The notes: generated from the sequence alone by a model not told the origin. A stretch of 64,000 nucleotides of DNA from Eupeodes corollae (GCF_945859685.1 NC_079147.1:216073578-216137577); one strand, 5' to 3'. Shown: positions 49,690 to 60,734, numbered from the stretch's first letter. Numbers and translations are program-made.

Positions 49690-50810
49690 TGTTACTGATA
49701 TGGGCACCTTTTTGAAAGAGAATTCTAAAAAATTTTGGAAACTTGTGTAAACTTAAAGAAAAAATCAGATGGCTTTCTATAGTTAACTTCACTTACAAGA
49801 ACCTTTCATTGGATAAAACTGTTTATATCTGTGAGTCATTTGTTACTAGCAGTGAAGAAGTTGATGAAGTATATTTTCATAATCTTCACTCCTTTTTGCA
49901 AACTAGCTGTAGTCATATCTCTGGGTTACAGAGTACGGTCCTTGATCTTTTATCCGTGTTAAATGATGACAGCCGGTCCCGATGGTATTCCCCCGATAGT
50001 ATTAAAAAAGTTAAGTAATGCTTTAGTTGCATCCCTGCATTTTCTCTAAAAACAGGCAAATTTCCCAGTAAATGGAAGAAGTAATTTCTAACACCAATTT
50101 TCAAAAAAGGTAACAAGGCGGATATAAGCAACTACAGACCCATTGCAAACCTTTCTTGCATTCCTAAAGTGTTTGAACAAGTTGTTTTTGAAAGTGTAGC
50201 ATTTTTTAGTAAAAATCTCATTTGCGAACAGCAACATGGCTTGTGAAAAAAAAGATCAACCGTTACAAATATCCTCAAATTCTCAAACATATGTTCAAAC
50301 GCTTTAGAACAAGGATATGAAGTTGACTGTGTATACACTGACTTTTGACCAACTTAGCCACTGAATTATCTTTTACTAAAAAACGTGCAATGATCCCTAT
50401 GTTACTCTTTCTTTGTACAATTGTCATGTCGTCCTTATCTTGAATATGCTTTGCATATTCGAAATTCATAGAAAACGTATTGAATCAATTCAAGATAATT
50501 TCATTCGCTTTGACCTAAAGGGTCTTCCTTGGGATGATCCTTATGGGCTGCCTCCCTATGAACATCGTATTCTGCATCTTCAAATGCAATCTCTCTATCA
50601 AATGCGTTTTAATAATGACTTCTCAGTATTTTTTCATCAACTCATTAATCGTGAAATTGATGCACCTTATTTGCTATTTTGTGTATATTTGAATTACCGG
50701 TACGGAACTCATCGCCTGCGTACATTTAATTTTATACATATTGAATTCCATAGAACTAACATATTGACTTCCATAGAACTAACTATGGGAAGAATAAAGC
50801 TTTAAGTCGA
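49690..50810 (+). mobile_element. Jockey-like RT remnant
   Basis: Degenerate coding sequence in several frames. It shows an N-terminal linker FLKENSKKFWKL near 49714, a fingers segment reading SNYRPIANLSCIPKVFEQVV when frames are joined (50129-50190), and at 50413-50805 the C-terminal jockey-type motif HRKRIESIQDNFIRFDLKGL followed by PWDDP and LPPYEHRILHLQMQSL. The palm YADD region is lost and stops abound. Confidence 0.8.
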
Positions 50811-51568
50811 ATGAGCATTTTATATAACTTAAACCATTCATCGATAGATTTAAATTTAAATAAGGTGGGAGATTAAAATCATTGTTGAGAACCAGTGGTC
50901 CACTATCGTAAACGTTCTCATTTCATTTTTTGTTCTGTAATAGTTAAATGTTAATTATGTTTTGCCCTTGAATTTTGTGTACTAACAACTAAACTAACAC
51001 ATACACTTATGATGAGCTTCTGATAGTAGTTTGACGCTTGCTATAAGCTTACTACTTTCTAAAAATTCTGAAGTGTAAAAAAATGATAATTTTTTTAATA
51101 AAATGCCCATTTGTAAATAACATTAAAGTAAATGAAAAAAATCCCTTTTGGAGTAGCTTACGTTACATATGTATGTACAGTGAGTTTTCTCTACGAAAGT
51201 ATTGCTAGCCATGGAATTATACTTATCATAGAGGGAAAACATTAAAAGGCAATTTTATTTATTTAAATATTTAATAACAATAAAATATTTATTGAAATTT
51301 TAGTATTTTTATGATTTAATTTTGCTTGTAAAATTTTGTATCATATGATTTCATATGTTTTGGGATCCACTCAATTATAACTACGATATATATTTTATAT
51401 CTATGTATTGTATATATTACAAGATGCTACATTTAGTTTTATTTATTTCATATAACCAAAACATATTGACTTCTTAAAATTCTAAACACACAAATCAAGA
51501 GCTATTTAACTTAATCACAATATAAAGACAAAAAAAACGAAATGCTTTTCCCTTCCAATTAGAGAACA
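50811..51568. other. Intergenic, 3' flank of the SCYL3-like gene
   Basis: AT-rich; contains the 3' UTR of the minus-strand gene (reverse-strand AATAAA signals, read TTTATT, near 51438 and 51284). Confidence 0.5.
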
Positions 51569-53680
51569 TTACTGTCCCCAGTCATCGATATCGTCGTCAC
51601 CCCATCCAGCTTCTGCTGTGGTTTCTTCCAGCTCTGGTGCTTTGAATTCAAACCTACTACTGTCGACTTTGACATCTTCAACGGCAATGTTTGATTTCTT
51701 GGGCGATGGCAGTTTTTCGTCAATGCTTGTGCTGCTTAGCAATGTTTCAGGAATGATCGATGTTGTGCTCTTTTGGATGACAGGTTCCATATCTTTGAAG
51801 AAGTCGATGTCATCATTGGCACTTCCAGGCAATTTCTGCACCTTAATGTCCAACTCACTGATATCGTCAATGATCTTTGGTGTAGCCACAACAGAATTCG
51901 AGGATGAGGTCTTGAAGGAGTCCGTGAGGGATATTCGAGGTGATTGAACCACCGACGACGATGAGGTAGCGGAAGGTAGTGGCTCTATGATGAGGTTTTC
52001 AATAACAACGGCGGCGGCAGGGGCTACTTCTTGTCGCTCTTCGTTCTCCCAATCACTCCAAGCGTCTTCGTCTATCTCTCCATCAGTTCCATTGTGAACA
52101 TCTTCACCGCCATCGGGACTCAAACGTTGTGGCATGACTACTCCATTTACTTCCCCCAGAGAATTGTAACTTCCACTCACGTCAACATTGTCTGGCAAGG
52201 GGCTCCCAGAGACCATGTACTCGCCTCCTCCCATCACTGGAGTAATGGAACGCGGCTCAACCCAATGACTCGTGCTGTCAGGTAACGCTTGAGGTCTGCC
52301 ATCGGCGAAAAGCCTCGCTCGGTTGCCCCCAATAACCATATCCGATCCCAAAAGAGGAACCAAGTCAGCCAGACATCGTAATGTCTTGGCAACTAGAATG
52401 TCATTGGTGTCCTTAATGCCAAGTAAAAGATTTGGTAGAATTTGGTCTTGCAATTCCTCTCTACTGAGCAGTTTTACGTATTCGCCAAAGTACTCCAACA
52501 ATATCAGTCGTATCTGGGCATCCCGCACGCAGAAGATCTCTTTAATTCTTGGAATGATGAATTTGATGTAGGTGGTATTGGCGAACAAGGCAGCGGAGAG
52601 TTCTGATTTGGTCTTCAGTACGTAGGGAGTAACACACAGCTGGGCGGTGGTATCAAGAAGAACCATTCGCGAGAGCAGCAGGCTGCCGATTTGTGATCCA
52701 ACAACTGTCTCGTCAAAATATCTCAAACGATCAACCAAACCCGTAAAGAAATCTTGTTTCTCTTGGGGATTTTTTAGTGGCAGTTCCATTAAAAAAGAAT
52801 GAATTAAAACAAATTCATGATTGAAGTACGGATGGAGGAGGACTGCCGATAATTTGGGCCGCATGGCGATGTTTTGATGTCGCAAGTGAGTAGCGCAATA
52901 TTCACGGAAGTCGGCAACATAGGGTGTGTCGGGAGACGAGCATTGTTTAAGGATTTCCTCACAAAGAACAGCAAAGGCGTATTGTTCAATGCAATCACCC
53001 GAGGTTTTGGTTTCGTTTTCATCGATGGCTGGTTTGTAACGATAAGCATTAGCCAAATCCAAGAGGGTTTTAGTGACTTCTTTGTTTTTCCACACGTATT
53101 CGAAACCGCCCAGACGCCAGGAGCCCTCGGAATTGATATAAACCGATGAGATGGCAATATTCAGGTGGCGGGCTTGAGCCTAGAACGAGTTCATATCAAG
53201 AAAATCTCAATTCCATTAGAGATTACATACCTGCTCTACTAGAAATATCAGACTACAAAGAACATTTCGAAGCCCTAGACAGACTTGTATATCCGTGAGT
53301 GTTGGGAGGGCAATAGACAGTGGTCGAACACATTCTGTAGCAAGATGTTTGTGTGATCCTTGTACCCAAGAGGTGATGTATCTCAAAATATATGGGTGAC
53401 GGTAAATCATAAGATTCTGTGAACCAAAAAATGAAAAAAACTTTTTAAGGATTGTCCTGACATATTTTAACTATTCACTCACCTTTACTGCTCGGTCCAT
53501 GGGTCCTTGACTTATCCAAACTTGGCCATTGACTACTGGTTCTCCTTGGAATATAGAAACCATACGTACGGCTTCAGAGTCTTGTGGCATTTCGGCATTG
53601 TACAGAGACCAGAAATCGTTCGCTTCGATGGCATTCTTGTCGATAACTAAACCTTTAAGTTTACTTGTATCGTTTCCCAT
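51569..53680 (-). CDS. SCYL3: SCY1-like pseudokinase, SCYL3/PACE-1 type, 664 aa
   Basis: Three exons on the minus strand: 53680-53483, 53416-53231 and 53179-51569 (198+186+1611 nt including the TAA at 51571-51569). The N-terminus MGNDTSKLKG is a good N-myristoylation signal, as in vertebrate SCYL3, where it targets membranes; SCYL1 and SCYL2 lack it. A kinase-like domain spans about residues 1-290 (HPYILRYITSW; GSWRLGGFEYVW where DFG would stand) and lacks the HRD and DFG catalytic signatures, so it is a pseudokinase. HEAT-like repeats follow at about 310-415. The C-terminus is acidic and Ser-rich, ending EAGWGDDDIDDWGQ. Known roles of the family are Golgi/ezrin-linked trafficking and adhesion; the fly role is inferred. 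SCYL1 is the main alternative. Confidence 0.88.
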
Positions 53681-54295
53681 TGTGGGAGAAAAAGTGTATG
53701 TATTTCTGTTCTGTATTAACTAAAGTTTGCTATTGGAACATTTCAATAAAAAAAGATTTTTTTTTTTTGAAAAATTTTAAAATAAAATTTTAAAGAGAAA
53801 TATTTTTTCTTTTGTGGACGATTAAAAATTTTGACATAGGGGATGTGTCAAATTCTTAAATGTCAACATATAACAATACTCGATTCGATATGCTCTGAGT
53901 ATAGAGGGTGACACAGAATTTGTTGTCAGTAGCAGTGCTGCCAGTCTTACTTTCACTGAAAATCAATCGACTAATGTGTAAGCCCTACTTTTTCAAAAGA
54001 TTAAATTTCATTTGGCAAATTAACTTATTTTATTTTCAGATTGCACTGATTATTTCTGACCTGTATTAAACTAAAAGAGGTACAAGAAAAACCAGACGAA
54101 AATCGATAGCAGAAACGTTTTCAGATTATTAAAGAGGTAAATTTATAATAAACATTTGTTCTTGTGTTAATGTGTATTTATGTGTATGTATGTATGTATG
54201 TGTATGTATGTATGTAAGTTCAACCCCCAAATTAATAAATGTTGATTAGCGATGTATATAAGACCTCATTCCTTAGACTAATTGAAAAAATATTA
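53681..54295. other. SCYL3 upstream region
   Basis: The presumed promoter of the minus-strand SCYL3-like gene lies in 53690-53950. A GTAT/GTGTAT microsatellite occupies about 54171-54217. No other gene is seen. Confidence 0.45.
54171..54217 (+). repeat. (GTAT)n microsatellite
   Basis: Imperfect tandem GTAT/GTGTAT units immediately before a sequence that is repeated on the other side of MITE A copy 1. Confidence 0.9.
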
Positions 54296-54667
54296 CTAAG
54301 GCTAGGCGCGCACATGCAACTTTTACGAAACCAAACATCACGCACATAAGTAACTCCGAGAGTAATCAACGAAATAAACCAATACACAATAAACATAAAC
54401 TACTTTTTTCTCTCTCTTGCACTTACAGAAAATGATCCAACGATTTAGTTGAATGTCCGCGCAGTTACCTATAATTCCTTGTGACTCAAACAAAGGAATT
54501 GATTTGAGGTGATCGTCTAGTTTTTGTCAAAACACAAACTAAATAGTTGCCTGAATGGGCGATAGAATGGTTTCTGCATGTACTCGGACTGTCATATAAG
54601 TGTATAGTGCTCAGTTTAGAAGCCAAACAGTTTCGAAACTAAAAGTTGCATGTGAGCCACTAGCCTT
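54296..54667 (+). mobile_element. MITE A, copy 1 (about 370 bp)
   Basis: Terminal inverted repeats of about 28 bp: left AAGGCTAGGCGCGCACATGC then AACTTTTA, right the complement of AAGGCTAGTGGCTCACATGC then AACTTTTA. No coding capacity. An inverted second copy lies at 57369-57767. Confidence 0.9.
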
Positions 54668-55384
54668 AATGTGTTTGTATGTATGTGCAACCCCTAAATG
54701 TTGATTAGCGATGATTGGGCGGTTGGCGGTGGTAAACTGTCAGAGGTAAACCGGCGGAGGTAAACAGTCACGTACCGTAAGTTCTAATAATCTAATACTA
54801 ATACAACAAAATTTCTACTAACTGATTTTCAACTAGCATAAGCAATGGAATGGAAAGTTCGTTGTAAAAACAAAATATGTACAAAAGTGAGGGTTCTTAC
54901 ATGTTCTGCACTTCGAAGTCTGCAGACAAAAAAATTAAATCACGCTGGGTTAGATATAGAGAAAAATACTTACATACGTCTTCAAAAATACAGATTATAG
55001 GAAATCGGGTCCTTTTGGTTCGGTCGAGTCAATTTTATTAAAATTCAGACGAATTTGCTATAATGGCAACGAACATGTTCGACATGAACGAGCCAAAGCC
55101 TCTTTGACAAATTGATTATTTTTACATTTTTCATTTCTGGAAAAAGGGTTTTCATAAAATAAATACAAAATTTCCAGCCATTTGTATAAAAAAATCATCT
55201 TTAACTTGCAAGCAGAAACACATGGATAAAAATGGTAACCTCATATAATAAAAATTGGCAACTGTCCTAGAAAAAATAAAAACAGGCAAAGAGACATTGA
55301 GGATTTATTTCTTTAAATTAATTTTTCCTTTCTATTTTATTTAAAATATATAACAGAAATAATTTATAATCTTCCGGAAACAAG

Positions 55385-55923
55385 TTGGAAGAGAAGAATG
55401 GTGTTTATAAAAGTGTTGTGTATGTTCCCAAACTCTCGGAAAATTTCAAAGAAGTTGTCGCCAAAAACAACTCTGACGTGAACTTAGCATATAAGTCAAA
55501 CCAGACAGTTGCATCTTTATTTACATGCCTAAAGACGAAAACGGACAAGGATCGCCGCTCAGACGTAGTTTACAAAATAAACTGCAAAGGAAAACCGGAC
55601 GAACCATGCAATCTCTGCTACATTGGCACAACTAAACAACTCCTTCGACAAAGAATGGCTAACCATAAATCAGACATTCGCCTAAAAAACCCGGAAAAGA
55701 CAGCACTAGCATGCCACACCATCGAAACAGGACATCAACCAGACTTTGAAGGAGTCCAAATTCTTGCAACGGAGAAACATACATCCAAACGCTATACATT
55801 AGAAACACTTCACATAATAAATAACAAAAATAATATGAACCGCAAACAAGACACTCAAAACATATCCGCCGTTTACTGTTCCTTAGTTTCAGACAAAAAC
55901 AATTCAACAGTTTACATTTAACA
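55385..55923 (+). CDS. Penelope-like element C-terminal GIY-YIG endonuclease fragment
   Basis: An open 178-codon frame holding the C-terminal domain of a Penelope-like retroelement. The GIY-YIG nuclease signature is visible: VVYKINC (residues 61-67, GIY position), CYIG (78-81), Arg88/Arg90, His94 and Glu140 (YTLETLHI), the residues expected for catalysis. Cys67, Cys75, Cys78 and a following His fit the CCHH metal motif known in Penelope endonucleases. The RT domain expected upstream is not found, so this is a 5'-truncated copy, although this segment is intact. A hammerhead-like motif lies about 190 bases downstream. Confidence 0.85.
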
Positions 55924-56105
55924 GTGACAAGTCTTCAAAGTCGGAAGCGCTTTAAATTTTAATTGTTTTAATTGTTTAAATTATTTTTTATTTTTTGTTT
56001 TAATGTTTTTGTAATATTTAAATCAATGTAAGTCATACTTGAAAGCTTTACATAATATTCGTATGTATTTAATAAACACTCTTATCATTTATGTGAATAA
56101 AGACA

Positions 56106-56145
56106 TCCCCTGAAGAAGACGGCAATCACCGTCGAAACGTTGGGA
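56106..56145 (+). ncRNA. Hammerhead-ribozyme-like motif (Penelope terminal repeat)
   Basis: Core boxes are in type I order: CTGAAGA (56110-56116), stem II GACGG/CCGTC (56118-56122 with 56129-56133), GAAA (56134-56137), and a self-complementary ACGT (56137-56140) giving a minimal stem III and a GTT triplet with predicted cleavage after 56141. Stem I is TCCC (56106-56109) pairing with GGGA (56142-56145). One unpaired A (56117) sits between the core and stem II, a deviation from the textbook fold. Hammerheads with such short stem III are known in Penelope-like elements and are expected to act as dimers. Confidence 0.6.
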
Positions 56146-56764
56146 AAAATCAGATGAAAATTGTTTTCATTTAATCATCAAAAAGATCAACAAAGCCGAT
56201 GAGAATCACCACTTAATTGTTCTCAAATCAAACGAAATAATTTATATTAAATTTATAATCATATTTTCATTTTCGTAATTGAATATCACGCTAAGCAACA
56301 ACGTTGAAAACCAGAATGATAAGCAAGAATTGAGTGTTTGTATCTGTATCTTTTTCAAACTTGACAAAATACTTTTGTTCTAATTGATATTTATGCTATT
56401 CCGAAGCACATACGGAGTAGTACAAAATTTGCTTTAGACTAATTAGAAATGGAAAACATGCATAACGAAAAAGATTACAAAAAAGTTGATATGTTAGCTC
56501 ATTTTAAAAATCATACAAGTTATTAAACTGACAAAAAATAGTTGAAATAAATTGAAAAGAAGTTCTATTGAAATATCAGAGTTCATCTTGAGTGAAATCT
56601 AAAGATAGCTATACATGACAGAGCCAAAGATCCAAATGGATTGAGCCGAGAAAAAAATTAACGCTTCCGAGCTATCTGTGTATGGGGAATCAACGAGCCA
56701 AGTAGTTCTGTCTGTTTATACAATCTTATCTCGACACCTTACAACTATTTATCAAACTAAAGCA

Positions 56765-57350
56765 GTATTTACGTGAGTGCGACCAAAGAATGACGAAAAA
56801 ATTACAAAATGTGAGTTTATATACGTTTGAAGATATATTTGCACACAAATTCTTAATAAACCGATAGCAATATAGTTTCTATTTGATTTATGATGCATAC
56901 TTTTACTTTTAATATCATATATTAATAAATTTAAGAAATCAAACTTATTCATCGTGAAAAAATTGTAGTTGATACGAACTGTCAAACTTTATTCATGTTC
57001 CACATTATCCACACTCACAACGAATAAAATAATCGCACGTACTTAACCTAAAAAAATCTTATTAAGGAAACATATTCTCCTTCAATTCGATTTGCATTAA
57101 ATGGATGCACATGAAATCTTTTTCTTGTTTTGTTTATTAACAAGGACACCAATAACTTTTTTCAAACAAATATAGCTTTGACCGCATTTTTTCAATCGTT
57201 TGTTTTCAAAACAAAACAAAATAATAATACACACAAAAAAAACAATTGTCAAAGTCAAACTTTATTCGCGACGAATTAAAAACTGTCTTGTGAAAGAAAT
57301 GTCAAAATCGACGAATATTCGTTCGTTCGTTGGTCGTTGGTCGTGCTGCA
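56765..57350 (-). mobile_element. MITE B, copy 2 (inverted, enlarged)
   Basis: Reverse complement of 26805-27247. It shares the ends (TATTTACGTGAGTGCGACC at the left) and long internal stretches, for example GTAGTTGATACGAACTGTC and the segment around CCACATTATCCACACTC. About 120 extra bases lie between 57070 and 57245 relative to copy 1. Confidence 0.85.
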
Positions 57351-57366
57351 CTAAAGGAAACAAATC

Positions 57367-57767
57367 CCTTAGGCTAGGCGCGCACATGCAACTTTTAGTT
57401 TCGAAACTGTTTGGTTTCCTGAGCACTATAGACTTACATATATGAGAGTCCGCGCACATACAGAAACCATTCTGTCATCCATTCGAGTAACTTTTTAATT
57501 TGTGCTTTGACATAAACTAGACGATCACCTCGAAACAATTCCTTACTTTGTGTCACAAGGAATTATAGGTAACTGCGTGGACATTCAAATATATCGTTGA
57601 CTAATGTTCTGCAAGTGCAAGAGAGAGAGAAAAATTTAGTCAAGGTGAATAAATGTTTCCTGTGCATTGGTTTATTTCGTTGATTACTTTCGAAGTTGGT
57701 TTGTGCGCGATGTTTGGACAACTAACGATCGAACTATTTGGTTTCGAAAAAGTTGCATGTGCGCGCC
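57367..57767 (-). mobile_element. MITE A, copy 2 (inverted)
   Basis: Reverse complement of 54296-54667. Left end AGGCTAGGCGCGCACATGCA; right end the complement of GGCGCGCACATGCAACTTT, with the outermost TAGCCTTA eroded. Shared internal sequence includes TAGACGATCACCTCG and AAGGAATTATAGGTAACTGC. Confidence 0.9.
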
Positions 57768-57770
57768 TTT

Positions 57771-58500
57771 TTCTGCGTCAGTTGCCAACTGTTATTATAT
57801 GTGATTACTTGCCCTCAAGTTTTATGATTTTAAGATTTTTTTTAAATAAATGGGTGAAAATGATTAATTTATTTAAAAAAAATCTTTTTTATATATATTT
57901 TTATCTAGATAAATACGTATTTGTTAATTCTCTAAACGAAAAATATGTTAACACTTAATCTGTACAAATAGCAAATTTAGAACGTGTTTATTTGGACTGG
58001 ATTGTATGATTTGTTCATCACAGCTAGTTTGAAAATCCTTCAGATAAAACAATTTAGCCGAGTGTCTGCACTATTTACTACTGGGAAGTTTATATTTCCA
58101 AGAATTTTCTCAGATCAGTTGACAAACGGGAGGATGAAATATAAACACACTTCAGTATTAGTTCTTAAGTAGCAATCAAATTAGATTTGCATTTCTTTTC
58201 TTTCTTTTAAAATTAAGAGAAAGAGAATTCTTGAGAAACCAATTCATACAAATTGCCTTCTCAGATTTTTGACACTAAAAGTGATAAATTTGTATTAGAA
58301 ACGTTGTTTACATATCCGAGATTACGGAAATATATGAGATCTTAGATATATCTTAAACTAGCCCAATGGCAGAGTTTCAGTTTTCGTAACAAAACCTAAC
58401 GAACACAGCCCTAACCAACCTGAAGTTCGTTCCATTTTATTTGAAAAATTTTCGGCAAAATTCGAGTCTCGCCCATATGCTTCCGCTCTAAACAGCGAGC
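57771..58500. other. Intergenic upstream of RpL5
   Basis: No gene recognised. The RpL5 promoter is expected at its right edge, before the pyrimidine tract at 58508. Confidence 0.45.
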
Positions 58501-58507
58501 ACCGACT

Positions 58508-58530
58508 ATCTCTTTCTTTTCTTTTTTCAC
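58508..58530 (+). promoter_or_regulatory. Probable RpL5 TOP tract
   Basis: An almost pure pyrimidine run (TATCTCTTTCTTTTCTTTTT then TCACC) lies 60-85 bases before the RpL5 ATG, as expected for the terminal oligopyrimidine start of a ribosomal-protein mRNA. The exact cap site is not known. Confidence 0.5.
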
Positions 58531-58590
58531 CTACGTGTGGAACATCGCGATTTTCTAACGTTGGTGTTTTACTTTTTAAAATAAGTGAAA

Positions 58591-60002
58591 ATGGTTAGTA
58601 ATTTTTTCAAAATTTATCTACAAATTATATATTAAATACTCGAACAATGTGAATATAAATTTGGTGAATCGAAAAACTAAATGATGTTCGTGAATTTTTG
58701 TGATTTCTTATCGTGTGTCATTAAATGATTCGATGAGATATGGTGCCAGTTTATTCATCATAGTAATAGGAAATCTTTTATTGTTTCAGGGTTTCGTAAA
58801 AGTTGTGAAGAATAAACAATATTTCAAGCGTTATCAAGTCAAATTCCGCAGGCGTCGTGAGGGTAAAACTGATTACTATGCCCGCAAACGTCTCATCTTC
58901 CAAGACAAAAACAAATACAACACTCCCAAGTACCGTTTGATTGTACGTCTCAGCAACAAGGACATCACTGTCCAAATTGCTTACGCTAGGATTGAGGGAG
59001 ATCGCGTAGTTTGCGCTGCCTACTCTCATGAGTTGCCCAACTACGGAGTTAAGGTAAGTTCAATGGAATCTAGCTCTTATGTTGTGAAAAATATTGACAT
59101 GAGTACTTTGTTAATTTTCAGGTTGGTCTGACCAATTATGCTGCGGCCTACTGCACTGGATTGTTGGTAGCTCGTCGTATCCTTAACAAATTGGGCTTGG
59201 AATCGCTGTACGGTGGTTGCACCGAAGTCACCGGCGAGGAGTACAACGTTGAGCCCGTGAACGATGGTCCCGGAGCCTTCCGTTGTTACTTGGATGTCGG
59301 TCTTAGCCGTACCACCACTGGTGCCCGTGTGTTCGGTGCCATGAAGGGAGCCGTCGACGGTGGTTTGAACATTCCCCACTCCGTCAAGCGTTTCCCCGGT
59401 TACTCCGCTGAAACTAAGAGCTTCAACGCTGACATCCACCGTGCCCATATCTTCGGCCAGCACGTTGCCGATTACATGCGCACCTTGGAAGAAGAGGACG
59501 AAGAGGGTTTCAAACGCCAATTCAGCCGATACATCAACTTGGGTATCCGTGCTGACGACGTAAGTTCACTTTTTATATTCCTTTATATTTTAACTGAGTT
59601 TGTAAATTCAGACGTCCGCTACAAAATTACCGCCACGTTCTCGACCCTGAGACTGGCTGTGCCACTAGCGGACCACATTAAATTGGCCTATATGTTCGAT
59701 GTTTGTTGGCTTCGATCCTTCAGACTTCCTGTTATCGCGTCAAACACTTATTTTTCTTCAAATAGTTTTCTATAAACATCGAATTAATACAATTATATTT
59801 TATCTCTTTACAGCTTGAAGAAATCTACAAAAAAGCCCACTCTGCTATCCGCGCTGATCCTACCCACAAGAAGGTACAGAAGACTGGTATCACCAAGAAG
59901 AGGTGGAATGCCAAGAAACTCACCAACGAGCAACGTAAGGTCAAGATTGCCGAACATAAGGCTGCCTATGTTGCCAAGCTCAAGTCCGAGGCTGATGCTT
60001 AA
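58591..60002 (+). CDS. RpL5: 60S ribosomal protein L5 (uL18), 297 aa
   Basis: Component of the large ribosomal subunit that binds 5S rRNA and, with RpL11, forms the 5S RNP. Four coding exons: 58591-58593 (the ATG alone), 58790-59053, 59122-59559 and 59814-60002 (894 nt with stop). The protein starts MGFVKVVKNKQYFKRYQVKF, has the conserved NYAAAYCTGLLVARRILNKL and GAFRCYLDVGLSRTTTGARV segments, and ends in the basic tail TKKRWNAKKLTNEQRKVK; its length is near that of the Drosophila protein (about 299). Splitting after the initiator ATG is a usual ribosomal-protein gene layout. G/C-ending codons are frequent, as expected for high expression. Intron 3 carries an H/ACA snoRNA candidate. AATAAA is at 60074. 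Confidence 0.98.
59612..59749 (+). ncRNA. H/ACA box snoRNA candidate in RpL5 intron 3
   Basis: Hairpin 1 has a perfect 8-bp base GTCCGCTA (59614-59621) with TAGCGGAC (59666-59673), an internal pocket, and an upper stem GCCA/TGGC (59632-59635 with 59654-59657) topped by TCTC/GAGA. The hinge ACATTA (59675-59680) fits the H-box ANANNA. Hairpin 2 starts TTGGC (59683-59687) pairing with GTCAA (59739-59743), followed at once by ACA (59744-59746) and three bases. Host, size (about 138 nt) and order match fly H/ACA snoRNAs. The target uridine was not assigned. Confidence 0.75.
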
Positions 60003-60427
60003 GTGCGGTCGTAGTTTGAGTGGAAGCTCTTTAGAATTTTTAACACTTATTCTAAAAATGATAAACACAAGAAAATAAAAAAATGAAATGACAAATTCAG
60101 AAGGATTTGACAATAGAATTTTTAATAAAATGTGTTTTTTTAATGAATTTCTGAATTGTAGGATAAATTAGGATTAATTATTTTTTGATAAAAAATAAAT
60201 GTGTAAATATACCGCTACCGAGAGGACTTTGAATAGAATGGAGACATGACTCCGTTGTAACCAGTTGTCGGGGGTTATCCCCTGGAGGTTCCCGATACAT
60301 CCCCAAGTATTAAGTAGATACGGGTGTTATGGGCCTGTAGCTCTGGCCCATTGCTTATGGACGGCAGAGTTGGTTTTTCATTGATTGCTTATTTCAGCTG
60401 TTATCAAATAAGAAGCAAGTATTTGGT
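60003..60427. other. RpL5 3' UTR and flank
   Basis: The polyadenylation signal AATAAA at 60074-60079 suggests a short 3' UTR. From about 60220 the base composition changes to the G-rich sequence that leads into the GGGCGTGGY array. Confidence 0.6.
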
Positions 60428-60701
60428 GGGCGTGGCTTTCGCTATGCCTATCCTGTTTAGGATTGTGGAGGCTTTGCTCTTTTTATAGGCGTGGTTAGTT
60501 TTGAAATCGGATATTCGGTGGGCGTGGTTACATTAATATTTGTCCTTTTGGGCGTGGTCTATTTTGTGGGCGTGGCTAAATTTCGAACGTGAAAATTTGG
60601 TGGGCGTGGTTTATTTTTGGGGGCGTGGCTTGTTTAATACTTGCCATGTTTATGGGCGTGGTCTATGCTATGGTAAGTTGTATTCATTTAGGGGGCGTGG
60701 C
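60428..60701 (+). repeat. Array of nine GGGCGTGGY motifs
   Basis: GGGCGTGGC or GGGCGTGGT begins at 60428, 60520, 60550, 60568, 60602, 60621, 60654 and 60693, plus AGGCGTGGT at 60487, all on the plus strand at irregular spacing of 18-59 bases. The spacers are not alike, so this is not a simple tandem repeat. The motif resembles the binding site of Sp/KLF zinc-finger proteins (known consensus), but a repeat origin is also possible. Confidence 0.85.
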
Positions 60702-60734
60702 CTACTAATTGACCACTAGCTGAAACAATTTTAT

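Noticed and set aside
51618..52571. Plus-strand open frames opposite the SCYL3-like gene
   Set aside because: They are antisense shadows of the coding exon; the composition follows the minus-strand codons.
58594..58789. C/D box snoRNA in RpL5 intron 1 (ATGATGT near 58681)
   Set aside because: A C-box-like sequence exists but no D box (CTGA) follows at a suitable distance and no terminal stem is present.
59161..59775. Open frame running from RpL5 exon 3 through intron 3
   Set aside because: The frame is open by chance across the intron; the GT at 59560, the AG at 59813 and homology to RpL5 show splicing.
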